DNA from: Daucus carota subsp. sativus
Taxonomy: Eukaryota; Streptophyta; Magnoliopsida; Apiales; Apiaceae
Direction of reading: 5' to 3'
Length of the DNA stretch: 64,000 nucleotides
Assembly (NCBI RefSeq): GCF_001625215.2
Contig: NC_030385.2
Span: 43,611,598 to 43,675,597, forward strand
The notes beneath the pieces were generated by a model that was given only the letters and a program-made list of their open reading frames with translations, was not told the DNA's origin and did not search any database. A program made the translations under genes and the position numbers. Below, piece by piece: positions 14,040 through 26,313 of this stretch (position 1 is the stretch's first letter; each line of letters begins with the position of its first letter).

Positions 14040-15296
14040 TAAACCGAGACTATTCTTCAGATCTAGAACTCAAGAGCAATGCTGTTGATGACTAATCCCA
14101 GGTTCCATGAGCGATATCAGTGCAATTTTGGGCGAGATATTTTTTGCCACGGATCACTGCACCTGCAGGTCCATCCGAGTGGAATGGCAGTTGGAGAAAA
14201 AGTCACCACTCATCCCTTCGTAGGTGCATGCTTGCTCAATGTATCATAGTTGTATCTTGTTTGTAATATTAGTTTTGGTAAGAAGTAATAAACCAACTTT
14301 AATTGTAACTCTTTGTGTATTGTTTAGGCAGGATACCCTCAGTAGTAGAGAAGTAAAGATTAGTAGTTTTCTGCCAAATCATATTCAATATAACAGCTTT
14401 CCTTTAAGGAGAAGGAATGTGGATTACACGATGAATGAGAAAATGGATGGATCATTCTCAGGAGAGTTTTATTTGCATGCTTTACATTAGAAGTGATTCG
14501 GCTAATGCTAGTTTACATACATCTGATGGGCCTCCATTGAAATTGCAGGGCCTAATAAAGATGCAATAATGAACCCAGAAAACAGTCAATTATAATTAAC
14601 GTATTAAAAATTTAGTGTTCCAATATTTATTCAGAAATTTTTTTTAAAAAAAATTATATAATTATATTTGTATATGGATTAAGAAATATATATAAGGATT
14701 AATCGGATTTCAAAAATCGAATCGATGGCCAACCTTGCAGGGGATTAATCGGTTAAATCGGGGATTTTTAGAACACTGATTAAAATACGTGTGAAGTCGG
14801 GGGAAAAATTGTTAATAAATGGATGGGACTTGTTTCTTGACTAATTCCTGAATGAATTGTTTGTCATTCGCCGATTGTCTTAGCCGGCGGACTTTTTATA
14901 TCTATGTCTGTATCTGTTCAGACCGAATTTGATGACAATATGAAAGTGATATGTACCTGAAAAAAATTACCGATTAATATTATATTTTTATATTAATATT
15001 ACAAAAGACCTATTTAAGGAGACTGGGGAAAGATGATGTTTCAGAGTGTTGCGCGTATTTAGATACACACCAAAAAAATAATTTACAAACATGTCATACG
15101 TATGTAAAATCTGTGTAACCATTTTATTTTTTTTTTGATATTTTTCCCGAGCTAAGTATTTATGTGAGTGTTGAATTACATGTGATTCGCCGCAGAAAAG
15201 CTTAAAAACAATTTTTCTAAAATATTGGTCACCTACCTTTTATATAAACAACTTTTCAATGAAAAACTGTTTTCCCAGAAAATACTTTTAGATTTA
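14040..15296. other. Symplekin 3' UTR and intergenic DNA
   Basis: The first roughly 500 bases after the stop are probably 3' UTR (GC content like the exons). The rest is AT-rich. I see no gene. Confidence 0.5.
14614..14777. repeat. Short MITE-like remnant with AGTGTTC ends
   Basis: It starts AGTGTTCC and ends TTTTTAGAACACT, which are inverted repeats. The interior contains GATTAATCGG-type words that recur in the larger element at 20321-20890. Flanks attaaaa/gattaaaa hint at a target duplication but are not decisive. Confidence 0.5.
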
Positions 15297-15599
15297 CTCC
15301 CTCCGTCTCAATTTATTGATCCATTTTGGAATAAACACACATATTAAGAAAAAAGTTGGTTGGATGAAATCTTATCTCATGTATCATTAATTAGTGCATT
15401 GATAAGTGAGAATATTGTTGAGTTTCAAAAAAATCATAATAAATATATGGATTTAGTGCATTGAAAAATGAGAATAATGTTGAGTTTCAAAAAAATCACA
15501 ATGAATATGTAGATAAATTTGTATTGAAAGAAGAGAGGGATAAATATTTTGGGACAAATTTTTTTTTCAAACTGGACCTATAAATTGAGACGGAGGGAG
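15297..15599. mobile_element. Stowaway-type MITE (303 bp)
   Basis: The ends are CTCCCTCCGTCTCAATTTAT and the complementary ATAAATTGAGACGGAGGGAG, flanked by the TA dinucleotide typical of Tc1/mariner-derived Stowaway elements. The interior holds a direct duplication of about 68 bp beginning TTAGTGCATTGA at roughly 15391 and 15458. Confidence 0.85.
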
Positions 15600-15788
15600 T
15601 ATTAAATAAAATTTCCAACTACTCTTTAGCAGAAAACGGCTGCAGCAATTTCAACAATTAGAAAGGGAGCCTCAAAAGTCAAAACATATGATCCGGCGGT
15701 GACAACTGAAACGACTGAAGAAAGATAAAAACTCCAAGCTTCCGTATAGTTCATTGTCAAATTTCGTTACATCAAAACTTACCACTAA

Positions 15789-16144
15789 GAGCATCTCCGC
15801 TTCCTTATATGGTGTGCTAGAATATAACATAAAACACAATTCCAGTAGAGTCCTAGCCATCTCTTAAAAAGTTAAGATAACACTTCATTCCTCATTTTTA
15901 AGGATTGTGGAACCATTCCTCGTACTATTTCGAACTATAAAATATTCACTTCACTCCTTTTCTCCCTCTTTCCTTCCTTTCTCTCTCCTACTTACAGGTT
16001 GAATATAATATTATAATAATAATAGGGAATAAAAATATGGAATGTTGTTGGAGTTTCCATTCAATAAAATGTAGTAGTCCCTTGAAAAAATGAATATTTT
16101 ATTATATATTTAGGGAACATGTTACGACTCTGCTGGAGATGCTC
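15789..16144. mobile_element. Tourist/PIF-Harbinger-like MITE with GAGCATCTCC ends (356 bp)
   Basis: It begins GAGCATCTCC and ends GGAGATGCTC. Flanks are TAA on the left and TGA on the right, one mismatch from a 3-bp duplication. A second family member with a perfect TAA duplication is at 25448-25823. It sits just downstream of the receptor kinase stop codon. Confidence 0.7.
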
Positions 16145-16376
16145 TGAGACTAATACTTAACAATTGTTTGGTTCTAAATCCCCGATTTTTTTAAAAATTT
16201 TGATTAATCCTCGACCAGTTTTTAAAATATTTAACATGGATTATATTTGGATTTGTCTAAAACTCTCCGATTCATCAAAAAAAAATCGACAAATTCTTAA
16301 TAAATTCTGAATCAGATCAACCGTTTAATTCCGATTCAAGATTTCTGCTAAATTGCTGCTACATAATATCACTCAT

Positions 16377-19300
16377 CTACAGATTTTCTTTCTTGCTAGC
16401 ACTGTTCTTAAATTCAAGCACACCGATGAGTCTGCATGGCTCTGCATCCTCCAGCATTTGCACAACATTTCTCATTGTTGGCCTTAACGCTGGCAGCCTG
16501 GACGTGCACAAAATCGCAATCTTCAGAACCTTCACCGCTTCTTCTCTGCAGTCTTGCCTAATCTTCGCGTCGATTATGCTCAAAACGCCTTCTTTTTCAG
16601 GCAGCTTGCTGCAGACCCAGCTCACTATGTCCTTGCTCGTTCCAAAATCTGGCTCTAGTGGCCTTTTTCCAGTGACTAGCTCCATCAGAACCACCCCGAA
16701 GCTATAAACATCACTCTTCTCGTTTATATTAAATGTGTATCCATATTCTGCAAAATTAAAAAATAGTTACAAAAAAAATTTAAGATAAAAAATGTGCCGT
16801 ATAATTATAGTTTAAAGAGGAGTTAGTAAATTACCAGGGGCAATGTAGCCGAATGTTCCTGCAATGACATGAGTAGAATAAGTTGAACTAGTCTGCACCA
16901 CTTTTGCCAGTCCAAAATCTGCAATTCGAGGCCTTAAAAGTTCGTCTAACAAAATGTTGCTGGACTTGACATCGCGATGAATAACTGGCCTGTGACAGCC
17001 ATGGTGAAGATAGGCCAGGCCTTTTGCAGCACCAACCGCTATTTTATACCTTTTATCCCAATCAAGAATCCCTTTCGCGGAATTAGTATGCAGTTGATCC
17101 CACAGGCTCCCATTAGGCATGTACTCGTAGACCAGCAGACTTGAGTCCTCACTTGTGATGCTGCAGTACAATTTCACAACATTGACATGTCTTATGGCGC
17201 TCAGCATTTTTACCTCTGAGTCGTATTCAGAGGAGGTTTTTGAACCCTTTTGCAACATTGTTGAGCTGCTATAAGTCTTTTTGGCCTCATTTATATCCGA
17301 ATTCCAGATGTGTTTTACTGCCAATTGTGTGCCATTGGGAAGATCCACTCTGTAGACGTTTCCAGACCCGCCCTTGCCTATTAAATTCTCTTTTTTGATT
17401 GAGTTAATGATCTGATCTTCTGTGAAACTCAAGACATTGAATGATTTCACATTCCATGAACGCTTCTCTGATAAACGGTCCTGATCCTTATTAGCACGTC
17501 TCTTATTGAGGTACAAGTGATATGCTAGTGAGATCACAAGGGCAACTAAAACAACTGTAAAGAAAGCAATTAAAGTCTGAGTCTCTGGAGACATACTAGT
17601 TGAACACCTTTGAAAGGACTTAATGTCCTCACTGCAGAGACCGTCGTTTCCAGTAAAACTACCATTATAGGCTGCAACAGAAAGGGACTTTGGTATACGT
17701 CCGGTGAGTCTGTTGTGTGATAAATCAAGCAGGCTAATTCTTGAAAAAGACAGAGTTTGGGGAATTTTTCCAGCTATTTGATTGTGAGACAAATTCAGTG
17801 AGTTGAGCATCCTCATCGACCCAAGATAGCCCGGGATTTTACCAGAAATTGAATTGTGAGCCATGTTTAACTCGCTAAGAGACTCACAAGATTGCATTGA
17901 ATCAGGTATTGTGCCTGTAAAATCGTTCCCTTCCAAATGCAGGCTCATTAGCTGATTCAATCTACCAAATTTCCTCGGAATTTGGCCAGAGAAATGATTG
18001 TTACTCAAATCAACAGATACTAATGATGAAGCTTCCAGTAATTCCAGAGGTAAGTCACCAGAAAACTGATTATTACCTAAATAAAGTTCAGTTAAAGACC
18101 TTGCATTTCTAATTTCTGGACTAATTGGACCTTCCAGACTATTCATCGCGACATCAATAATATTAAGATCAGGCAAACCCCAAATTCCACTAGGCACTCT
18201 ACCAGATAAAGAATTGATACTTACACGAAAACGCGTCAGCGTCTGACAACGTGCATAATTTTCTGGTATCTCTCCAGAGAAATTGTTTTGAAGTATAAGT
18301 AGCTCAGCCATCTTTCCATTTTTGCACATATCAGGAGGAATTGGACCCGTGAAGAAATTCTCTGATACGTCGATGAACTCGAAATCTGACCAGGAGCCAA
18401 GCATCTGAGGAAGTGGCCCTGTCAGCTGATTACCATAAAGTGAGAGGTTCACAAAATGCTTGAATTCACCAAACTCCTCTGGAACTTGACCAGAAAACAG
18501 ATTCTCATGTACCTGTAAACTCACCAGCTGATCCAAAAATCTGAGCTCCGAGAGATCACCTTCAAGAAAGTTGCCCATGGCATCAAAATTACGTAATTTT
18601 GTCAAGTTCCCAAATCCAGGAGGAAATGTTCCATTCAGCTCATTGTTGTAGAGCTCAAGCTGCCATAAGTTCACAAGATTCGCGATTTCTGATGGAATCT
18701 CCCCTGATAAGTAATTATCTGCTAGCTCAAGATTTTCAAGCTTTGTTAGGCCTCCAATCCCACTTGAAATTTTCCCTTCTATACTACAATTCGACAAGTA
18801 CAACCAGGTCAACTCCTTAAGCCCTGTGACTTCCTCAGGAAAAACACTCCGATCAAGCGAATTATCTCCCAGGCTTAGCACAGTTAAATTAGTCATACTC
18901 TGTAGCGAAGCCCATGGGAACGTACCCGAGATGCCACTAAAATTCAGATGCAGCACAAGAAGATTTGTAAGAGAAGATATGTCAGGCACAGAGCCTGAGA
19001 AAAAATTATTTCCCAGGTCTAAGTACCGTAAATTAGTACAGGCATTTAGATCTTTTGTCAGGGGACCAGACAATGAATTGGCTCCAAGAGAGAGTTTTTC
19101 CAAGAATTTCAGCTGGCAAATTGAGTCAAAAGGAACATTTCCTGTCAAATGCTGATGAGAAAGCTCGATTTCTGTAACGAGGCCTTCTTCGTTGCATTTA
19201 ATCCCACTGAAACTTGTTATCAGATTGTTGTCTTGCCAGGAACTGAAAACATCTGTTTTTGAGCTCTGCAGGGAAGATTTAACTTCAAGAAGTTGTGTGA

Positions 19301-19394
19301 GGTCGTCGCAATTTGCAACGAAGAGAAGGCAGCAGAGCAGTGACAGAATCAGGATAGCGTTTAGCCGGAGAGTTGAAAAGGCTGCCTGAGGCAT
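16377..19394 (-). CDS. RLK7: RLK7/HAIKU2-like leucine-rich-repeat receptor kinase (LRR class XI)
   Basis: Two exons, 19394-16835 and 16747-16377, joined through IAP|EYGYTFNINEKSDVYSFG, giving 976 aa, the usual family length. Order: signal peptide (about 1-29, AILILSLLCCLLFVA), N-terminal SSWQ...GIKC cap, about 20 LRRs, one membrane span near residues 600-625 (LIAFFTVVLVALVISLAY), then a Ser/Thr kinase with IGKGGSGNVY, VAIK-type lysine in AVKHIW (about 692), HRD in HRDVKSSN (about 803) and DFG in IADFGLAK. All catalytic residues are present. Strong similarity to Arabidopsis RLK7, a receptor for PIP peptides in stress and defence, with IKU2 the next alternative. In-frame ATGs upstream (19511, 19493, 19481) were not used because the signal peptide follows the ATG at 19394. 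The single intron in kinase subdomain VIII is typical of this class. Confidence 0.93.
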
Positions 19395-20320
19395 TTTGGA
19401 GAATTGGTGATTATGTTTGAAAATGGAACTGAAAATGAATGGTTGGTTTGGACAAGTTGTGTAAATTTTGTATACATGCATGCATGATTGCATGGATTGG
19501 CTAGGCTCCATTTGGCAAGATTGTGTTGTAAGTTGGCTAGTGGAGTTATTAGTAGAGTGATGTTTTTTGGTCTTTAGATGTGGATTGAAAGCAGTTGCAT
19601 TGAGTTGGTCTTTGGAACTTATCAATGTGTTTGGTGGTGAAAAGGATTGGGTGTTGTAAGAATAATAGTCAAAACTAGTTTAGTCGGACTAAAGAGATAG
19701 ACAAGCATGTCTGCAGGCCAGGTCCATTTATTTGGTTCGTGAACTTAGTACAATTGTACAAATGTTAACTTACTCGGAGGAGCCCAACTTGTAGTTCCAC
19801 ACTTAACATAATTCAGATGTCAGGCCTTCAATGTTTCACTCGAACAGAAAATATACATGAAAATTGATTTTTTTTTTCTTTTTAACAATGCAGGCTAATA
19901 TGTCTTACAAATTAGTATCTGTTCTAATAATTTTCAGAATGAGCCAGAGTTGAACCCGAGTGTCCCGGGACAATATAGAATAAACCCACCACGGCCTATC
20001 CAATCGTGTTCGGAAATTGAAATACTTAAATAGGTTCAGATGATACACTTTTTGGAAATGGATATCTGCCCATATGTTTTTAGGATTGCCGATTGCGTTA
20101 CCCATTCAAATTAGATACTGTGCTTGTTTTTCTATTTTGCGCAAAGAAACATATTCCTAGGGAAAGAAATTGTACATTTTCTTATACTATCGGAATTAAA
20201 AATCAACGTTCCAACCAATTTTTTGGATAACTAAACAGATTCTCCCAAAAAAGGGATTTGTGATTTGCAATAAGAAATGGGTAACGATGGATAGAAATGA
20301 CCAAAATTCTTACTGTATTC
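19395..20320. other. Upstream region of the receptor kinase gene
   Basis: No gene seen. It includes the leader and promoter of the kinase gene (read leftward) and a CATGCATGCATG run (RY-type element) near 19475-19490. The remainder is unremarkable AT-rich DNA. Confidence 0.4.
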
Positions 20321-20890
20321 AGTGTTCTAAAAGTCGGCGATTAATCGGGATTAATCGCCGATTAATCGCTGTTCGGTCGGCCACCGTCTCGATTAAGCGT
20401 TAATCGGTGAAAAAAATCGTTTTTTTAGGAAATCGGCCAAAATCGGGATTAATCGGTCAAAAGTCGGGATTAATCAGAAAAAGTCGGTCAAAAATCGGTG
20501 AATTTAAAAAAATTAAAATAAAACGAATTTTTTTTTAAAACTTTAAATTTAATTACCTTTCATTCTTTTAATATTAGCTTCTAAACTATAATTACATAAA
20601 TTTGCAATATCTTCTTTTGCAGAATTAATTAAATTCAAGTTTATATATGAGATGACTGGACTTGTATATGTATATAAAGGCAGGTTTTGTGTTATAAAAA
20701 ATCATTAATTTTTGAATTTTATATGACTATAAATTTATACTATATATAATTATATTAATATATATATATATATATATATATGTAATTTAAAAAAATATTA
20801 AATTGATTACGATTAATGATCCGATTGTCCGATTAATCGCTGGACGGTGCCTTCACCGACTAAGTCCGATTCCCGCTTTTTACAACATTA
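20321..20890. mobile_element. MITE-like element with GATTAATCGG interior repeats
   Basis: The left end is AGTGTTCTAAAAGTCGG and the right end CCCGCTTTTTACAACATT, which are imperfect inverted repeats. Many copies of GGGATTAATCGG and related words crowd both sides, with a (TA)n tract near 20757-20781 in the middle. It is related to the fragment at 14614-14777. Superfamily not settled. Confidence 0.55.
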
Positions 20891-22084
20891 TGTAATTGAT
20901 CAAAAATGAAGTATTTTTCATTATCACCCTCCGAAGTACTAACCATGTTCTCTCCCATTTCTAGATTCCGGAGCATTGAAATTAGAAAATAGAAAGGAAG
21001 GGAGATATAATAATTTTTTCAAAATATTTTCTCTTACATCATGCTTCCAATTTTTTTCAGCAAAGCAGAGAAAAGAAAACAGAGATAAAATGATCGGAAG
21101 AGAAGCTCTGACACACATATGAATATTTACAAAATTGTGTCTCGATTTTAAGAGCACAATAAAATTCAAGAGAATGCTTAAGAATTTTTTATTTTTTAAT
21201 CTCTCATTTTTTTTCACTCCTCTCGCTCTTTCTTTTCTTACCACATGCTCTAGAGCGGAGCAGAACACTGAATAAAGGATCTCAGCTTTGAAAATGTCCT
21301 TGCAGTAAAAATTAGAAATTGAAACTAATCAGTTAATCTACTGATAACTGATTCATCAGAATTTATTGTTTATAAATTTATTAAAGATTTTCTCGATAAA
21401 TTATCATTTTCTAATCAAATTAAAATATAATTAATTAAATATATTTTAAGAATTGATCTGTGTTTAATCAAATATGTTTTAATGAATCAAGAATTCATGA
21501 TAAAATCAGGCATTTTTCAATAAATCCACGATTCATGGTAGAGAGGAGAATATGATTATGAGTTGTGCGGATATGCATCACTAACGTCCAAATGTAGTAC
21601 TAAACACCACGTAAATAATTCTTGATTCTTTCTTATACAAATTTACAACTAATAAGTTTCGCATCACAACTTTGTGTCCCTTTTTGCATATAAATCACAA
21701 GTACTGGGCATAATTAAAGAGCATGAGAAAGAAATTTCGCTATCAACTAGACTGAAAATCTCCAAGAGGTGTGCGGTGAATTCAAATTGCACATTTCTAT
21801 TCGAGAAATACTCTGGAATGCATAAGCCATACGTTCTCTTCACAACAAAGCAGGCAATAATATATGGACACGACACGAAAACACGACCGACGCGGAAAAC
21901 TGGTGGCTCTTGATTGATTGGGCTGGGTTGGCTTGGCTAATGTTATGTAAACTCCTGGACTGAAGTTGTCCCCAGAATGCGACAATTCTGAAGAACATGG
22001 TCCCCTGATGAAACATTAGAAGCAGAACGGAACTTGAACTGCAAATTGGTTAGAATAGGACAATAAGTTGATCATTGATGAATG
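20891..22084. other. Intergenic DNA without a recognised gene
   Basis: AT-rich; short open frames on both strands show no conserved motif. I see no complete element here. Confidence 0.4.
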
Positions 22085-23579
22085 GGCTTATTACTCCATT
22101 AGCCATCCAAGTTTACACCAATATACAGGTTAACCCTTAAAATTTAAAAACGAACGGTCCAACCACTAAAGTTACACAAATATTACTACTAGCCACCGCG
22201 GGCAGAGAGTGTACGCCACATTAAGTTGGCCGAGAGTGAGTGACAAACATATACTTCCACTCCTATATGCATGTATCTTTTCTCTCTTAAGCTACACTAC
22301 TGTTCTTTCCATAGAAGAACGAAAAAGCATCAGAATACAAACAAATCAGAGTGTGATGCTGCAGCTGCACCTGAACACCAGCATTCCCATCTGCTTCTTC
22401 TCCTCCACTGACAGACGCTCAAACACAACAACACGAAACACAAAACACAACAGCTATCAGTTTGTGTATTTTGTCCGTGACTTGACTTTTAATTTTTATT
22501 TGCAAAATAAAATAAAATAACGATAATATAGCTATGCGGTCAATGGACCTTAAATTGTATGTCTGAAGTCAACGAACTCATCTAATTTGGAATGGAGGGA
22601 GTAATTTGCATTCACTTTGGGATTTAGTAATAGAAAAAGCAACTAACTTTCATGGATAAATTATGATTAGAAAGCTTTTATAACTCGTTTAACTGGGTTC
22701 GACTCGGTTCATTTAGTTAAATATGTCGAGTCGGGGCACAGATTTCATCTCGTTTAATAAAATGAGTCGGCTCGATTCAATTTGTGAAATTAAACGAATC
22801 GAGTTCGTTTAGGGTTTAGCCTCAATTAAATATAAAATTAAACGAGCCGAATTGACATAATTAAAAAGTATATATTAACATTATGATAAAATAAAAGAAT
22901 CAATTTCTAATATATATAAAAAATTCGTTTACAAGTTAATTTATTCACGATTAATAATTCTTATAATTTATAATTAACAAAATTTTGAATTTAACACACT
23001 CAATGATTTTATTTAAATCAACCACGTTTGTTTTTTAAGTATAAAAATATTTTTATTAAAAAATACATATTATTCTAGAATAACCTTTTCATCAAAAAAA
23101 TATTAAAATCATTTTTAAAAAATAATAGATACTATAAATCACATAACGCGGATTATGTGCTAATATTATTTAGTAATAGCACGCATTTTGAGGCTTTTAT
23201 AAAATATAGCAATATAATATTTTTTAAATTTATTTTTTTTCTGAATAAAAGTTTAAACATCAAACTTTTATTCAGAATTTTTTTTATAAAAAAAATATCA
23301 TGGAACTATATTTTATTGAAGTTTTAAAAAGCGTGCCAAAAAATGATGTTAACAATCCAATGGGATGAAGGGTAAAGAACAGTGGTACGTTGCGATTTCT
23401 GAGTGGGAGAATACATATGTGACTCTCAGTGTCAGCCAACTTCGCGTGGCGTGCACTTTCTCCCACGGTGGCTAGTAGTGACATTTGTGTAACTTTAGTG
23501 GTTGGACCGTTCGTTTTCAAATTTTAAGGATTAACCTGTATATTGGTGTAAACTTAGATGGCTGATGGAGTAATAAGCC
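22085..23579. mobile_element. MULE-like non-autonomous element (1.5 kb, long inverted repeats, 10-bp target duplication)
   Basis: Terminal inverted repeats of about 150-180 bp run inward from GGCTTATTACTCCAT at 22085 and from its complement ending at 23579; arms share ACGAACGGTCCAACCACTAA. The element is flanked by a perfect direct repeat TTGATGAATG at 22075-22084 and 23580-23589. Long inverted repeats and a 9-11 bp duplication are Mutator-like features. The interior has no transposase. It carries AAACGAGTCGA-type repeat words (22680-22860) and a perfect 16-bp hairpin at 23239-23277. Confidence 0.8.
23239..23277. repeat. Perfect 16-bp-arm hairpin
   Basis: TTCTGAATAAAAGTTT and its exact complement AAACTTTTATTCAGAA surround a 7-nt loop. 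A diverged version of the same foldback core is in the MITE at 60294-60543. Confidence 0.8.
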
Positions 23580-23589
23580 TTGATGAATG

Positions 23590-23889
23590 TCTCGTGTACT
23601 TTAAACTTTGGCAATGCGAGGTCATGTAAATCAATATTGGCTGTGTTTTAGTTAGGCCTGCCATTTTCACACGTAACACACTAATACGATACGAAAAATA
23701 TGAATATGAGTTTTGATTTTTATACACGAAACATGAAAAGTATACGAACACGAACTTACACAATAGATTCATGTCGGATATGAGTTTTCATTTTGAGTAC
23801 ACGAAAATACACGAAATATTTGTACATAAATTTTATTATATATATGTTATAATATATTAAATATATAATTGTGTTAAATAAATAAATAA

Positions 23890-23927
<38 letters not shown>

Positions 23928-24578
23928 GTATATGCAGATACATATTAGAGATACATTAATAAATTTGTAGATAATTGTATGCGAGCATAACTATATCATT
24001 CATATTTAGTAAATTATACATGAAAATATATATATTAAAACTATTTTTTGATTAAAATTATATTAATATTTTTATATATAAAAGTACACGAAAAATACAC
24101 GAAACGTTTCGGATCGGATATGGGTTTTAAATTATGTGCACGAAATCAATAACTGGCGGATACGGGTTTCACCTTCGAGTACACGAAACACGAAAAATAC
24201 ACGAAACGAAACGATTGTCACCTCTAATTTTAGTGATAGCCTCCTCGGTTCCCTTTCACATGTTTATTTTAACTTTTTACTAGTTAAATTGATTATATTT
24301 TGATTGAAATTTATATGTATCAAATATTTGAGAAAAATAATAAAATTATATCACTAGAAGGTATATATTTAATTTATTTTAATATACATTTAGATTTTAA
24401 AAATAATGAATATATAATTTATAATATTTAGTCAAAATTTGGTTAATTTGACTCTTGATAATTAAAATGAATATTATCGGATTGATAAAATATAAGAAAA
24501 ATGAATATATGAAGTACTTTTCTCCAAATATTCTCTGTAAGTTTTATATAATATTTTTTATTCTTTCAATTTTAACTA
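23590..24578. repeat. AT-rich dispersed repeat with ACACGAAA words
   Basis: From about 23650 to 24225 the motif ACACGAAA recurs near both ends, and TA-rich tracts fill the middle (23880-23925 is a TAAA/TA microsatellite). It looks like a decayed dispersed repeat; ends and family could not be fixed. No gene seen. Confidence 0.4.
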
Positions 24579-24835
24579 CTCCTTCCTTCCCAGTCAATTC
24601 TTTACGTTTGGTTTGGACATGGAAATTAAAAAAATATGTATAAAGTAGTGAAAAATAGATGAATTGGTGGCGCCTATCGATATTTAATGTATGAAGATAG
24701 TGGAGTAAAAGTAGCGTGAAAATGGAGAGAAAATGAGAAAATGATGACACCTGATAATTATTTTTGATTTTAAAATATAAAAAATTGGATGAGATAATAA
24801 AAAAGAAAATGGTAAAGAAACGGTCCGGACAGGAG
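24579..24835. mobile_element. Stowaway-like MITE (257 bp)
   Basis: The left end is CTCCTTCCTTCCCAGTCAAT and the right end GGTCCGGACAGGAG, imperfect inverted repeats that also share TTCTTTAC/GTAAAGAA further in. Both sides carry TA. Confidence 0.7.
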
Positions 24836-25447
24836 TAAGAATTTGGACCGAGTCGAAGACATCCTAGTTTTCTCTTGGACCTGTGTGATGTTAGTGTTAT
24901 GTGTCATCTTTTCCATACTGGGAAATTATGACGTTTGTACTGATAGATTATTGTGTATTTTTTAAGATCAAGAAATGATTTTTTTTATTTTATTAATTTT
25001 ATAAAATACAGTTTTGAATATAAAATTAATAATCAAGTATTATATTTTAATAAATCTGATTTTTCAAATTGAAATATAAAAAATATAGATTGCGAAAGTC
25101 CTATTTACCGAGGCAAACTTCTATGATATTTAAATAAGTAATGTTAGGTATCATCATTGTTCGGTTTATATACATTATCTAATTCTCATTATTATTATGG
25201 AAAAAATTATATATCTTAAAAAATGTTTTTATTTTTTTTTTTAAATCTAATTGTTAATGATTGCTTCCACCTACACTAATAATGAAATTTTCTATGCATA
25301 TAGTCCATCCAAATAGTTATATGTCTGTCACGTAATTCGTGAAAAGATTTTGAAATACGTATCATTATTTATCATTGAATATAAATAGAATCATTTATAC
25401 ATTATCAAATAAATTTGAAAAAATACTGAAAAAATTTTGGTACCTAA
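24836..25447. other. Intergenic AT-rich DNA
   Basis: No coding region or complete repeat recognised. Confidence 0.4.
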
Positions 25448-25823
25448 GAGCATCTCCAACCATCTAAACCCCTCGGCTAAAAGATGAGTTGGCATACTTA
25501 AAATAAAAAGATATAGCCAACAGCTCCAAAAACTGAACTTCAACCATGATCTGTCTATAAATTTAGCCAACCTCTAAATTTCGAACCTCTACAGGTCTGT
25601 AAGAAAATCTGTAGGAAGATTGTACATCATTTATTACCATATTGAACTGATATATTCTATTTTAACAATTTAAAATATTAATAACATACTATTTTTAAAT
25701 TATAGCCAACCAATATAGCCAGTATCATTGAAGCAAAATGTTTTACAGGTTCAGCAAATTTTACATAATATTTTACAGGTCCAATTTAGCCAACGATTAT
25801 AACCAACACCGTTGGAGATGCTC
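25448..25823. mobile_element. Tourist/PIF-Harbinger-like MITE (376 bp, TAA duplication)
   Basis: It starts GAGCATCTCCAACC and ends GTTGGAGATGCTC. TAA stands on both sides (25445-25447 and 25824-25826). The short interior includes TTTAGCCAAC-type words in both orientations and no transposase. Same family as 15789-16144. Confidence 0.85.
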
Positions 25824-26313
25824 TAATATTCTCGTATTCACAGTGTTGGGAAAAGATTCTCTTTAAATATAGAAAGATACTAACAGAGTAACAGTAAACA
25901 AAATTAACTTTTTTTATTAATATATCAACAGAATATGGGGTGTGTCCACGATTCACTCTGTGATACACCACAGGTGTATTAAAAAGTTTTTCCAATATCG
26001 GACGAACATAATCTTCTTCTTTGAATTTTAATATTTTAAACATCGATGGATGGACGAAATCAAAAGGATAAAAAAAGTTAAATAGGAAGATTGACCACGG
26101 AATTTAAGTTTTTAGTCAGAGCACTATCAAAGGCACACAAGCCCCTTCATCATTTTAAACCGAACCTCACTTGGAGGTTTTCGACCTCTCAATATGTTGT
26201 GATAATTATGGCTTCCAAACTTTAGTGTGTTGGTGAGGTTAATTCTTTTCTCATATCAATATTAAATTTATTATTCAGAAAAAAATAAACTAAATCCATG
26301 ATTCTTTCGAGAA
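25824..26313. other. Intergenic DNA between MITE and Helitron-like cluster
   Basis: Nothing recognisable; short open frames lack known motifs. Confidence 0.4.

Noticed and set aside
19395..19625. N-terminal extension of the receptor kinase frame
   Set aside because: The far end has TTG, not ATG. In-frame ATGs at 19511-19481 would place about 29-39 residues before an excellent signal peptide, so the ATG at 19394 was preferred.
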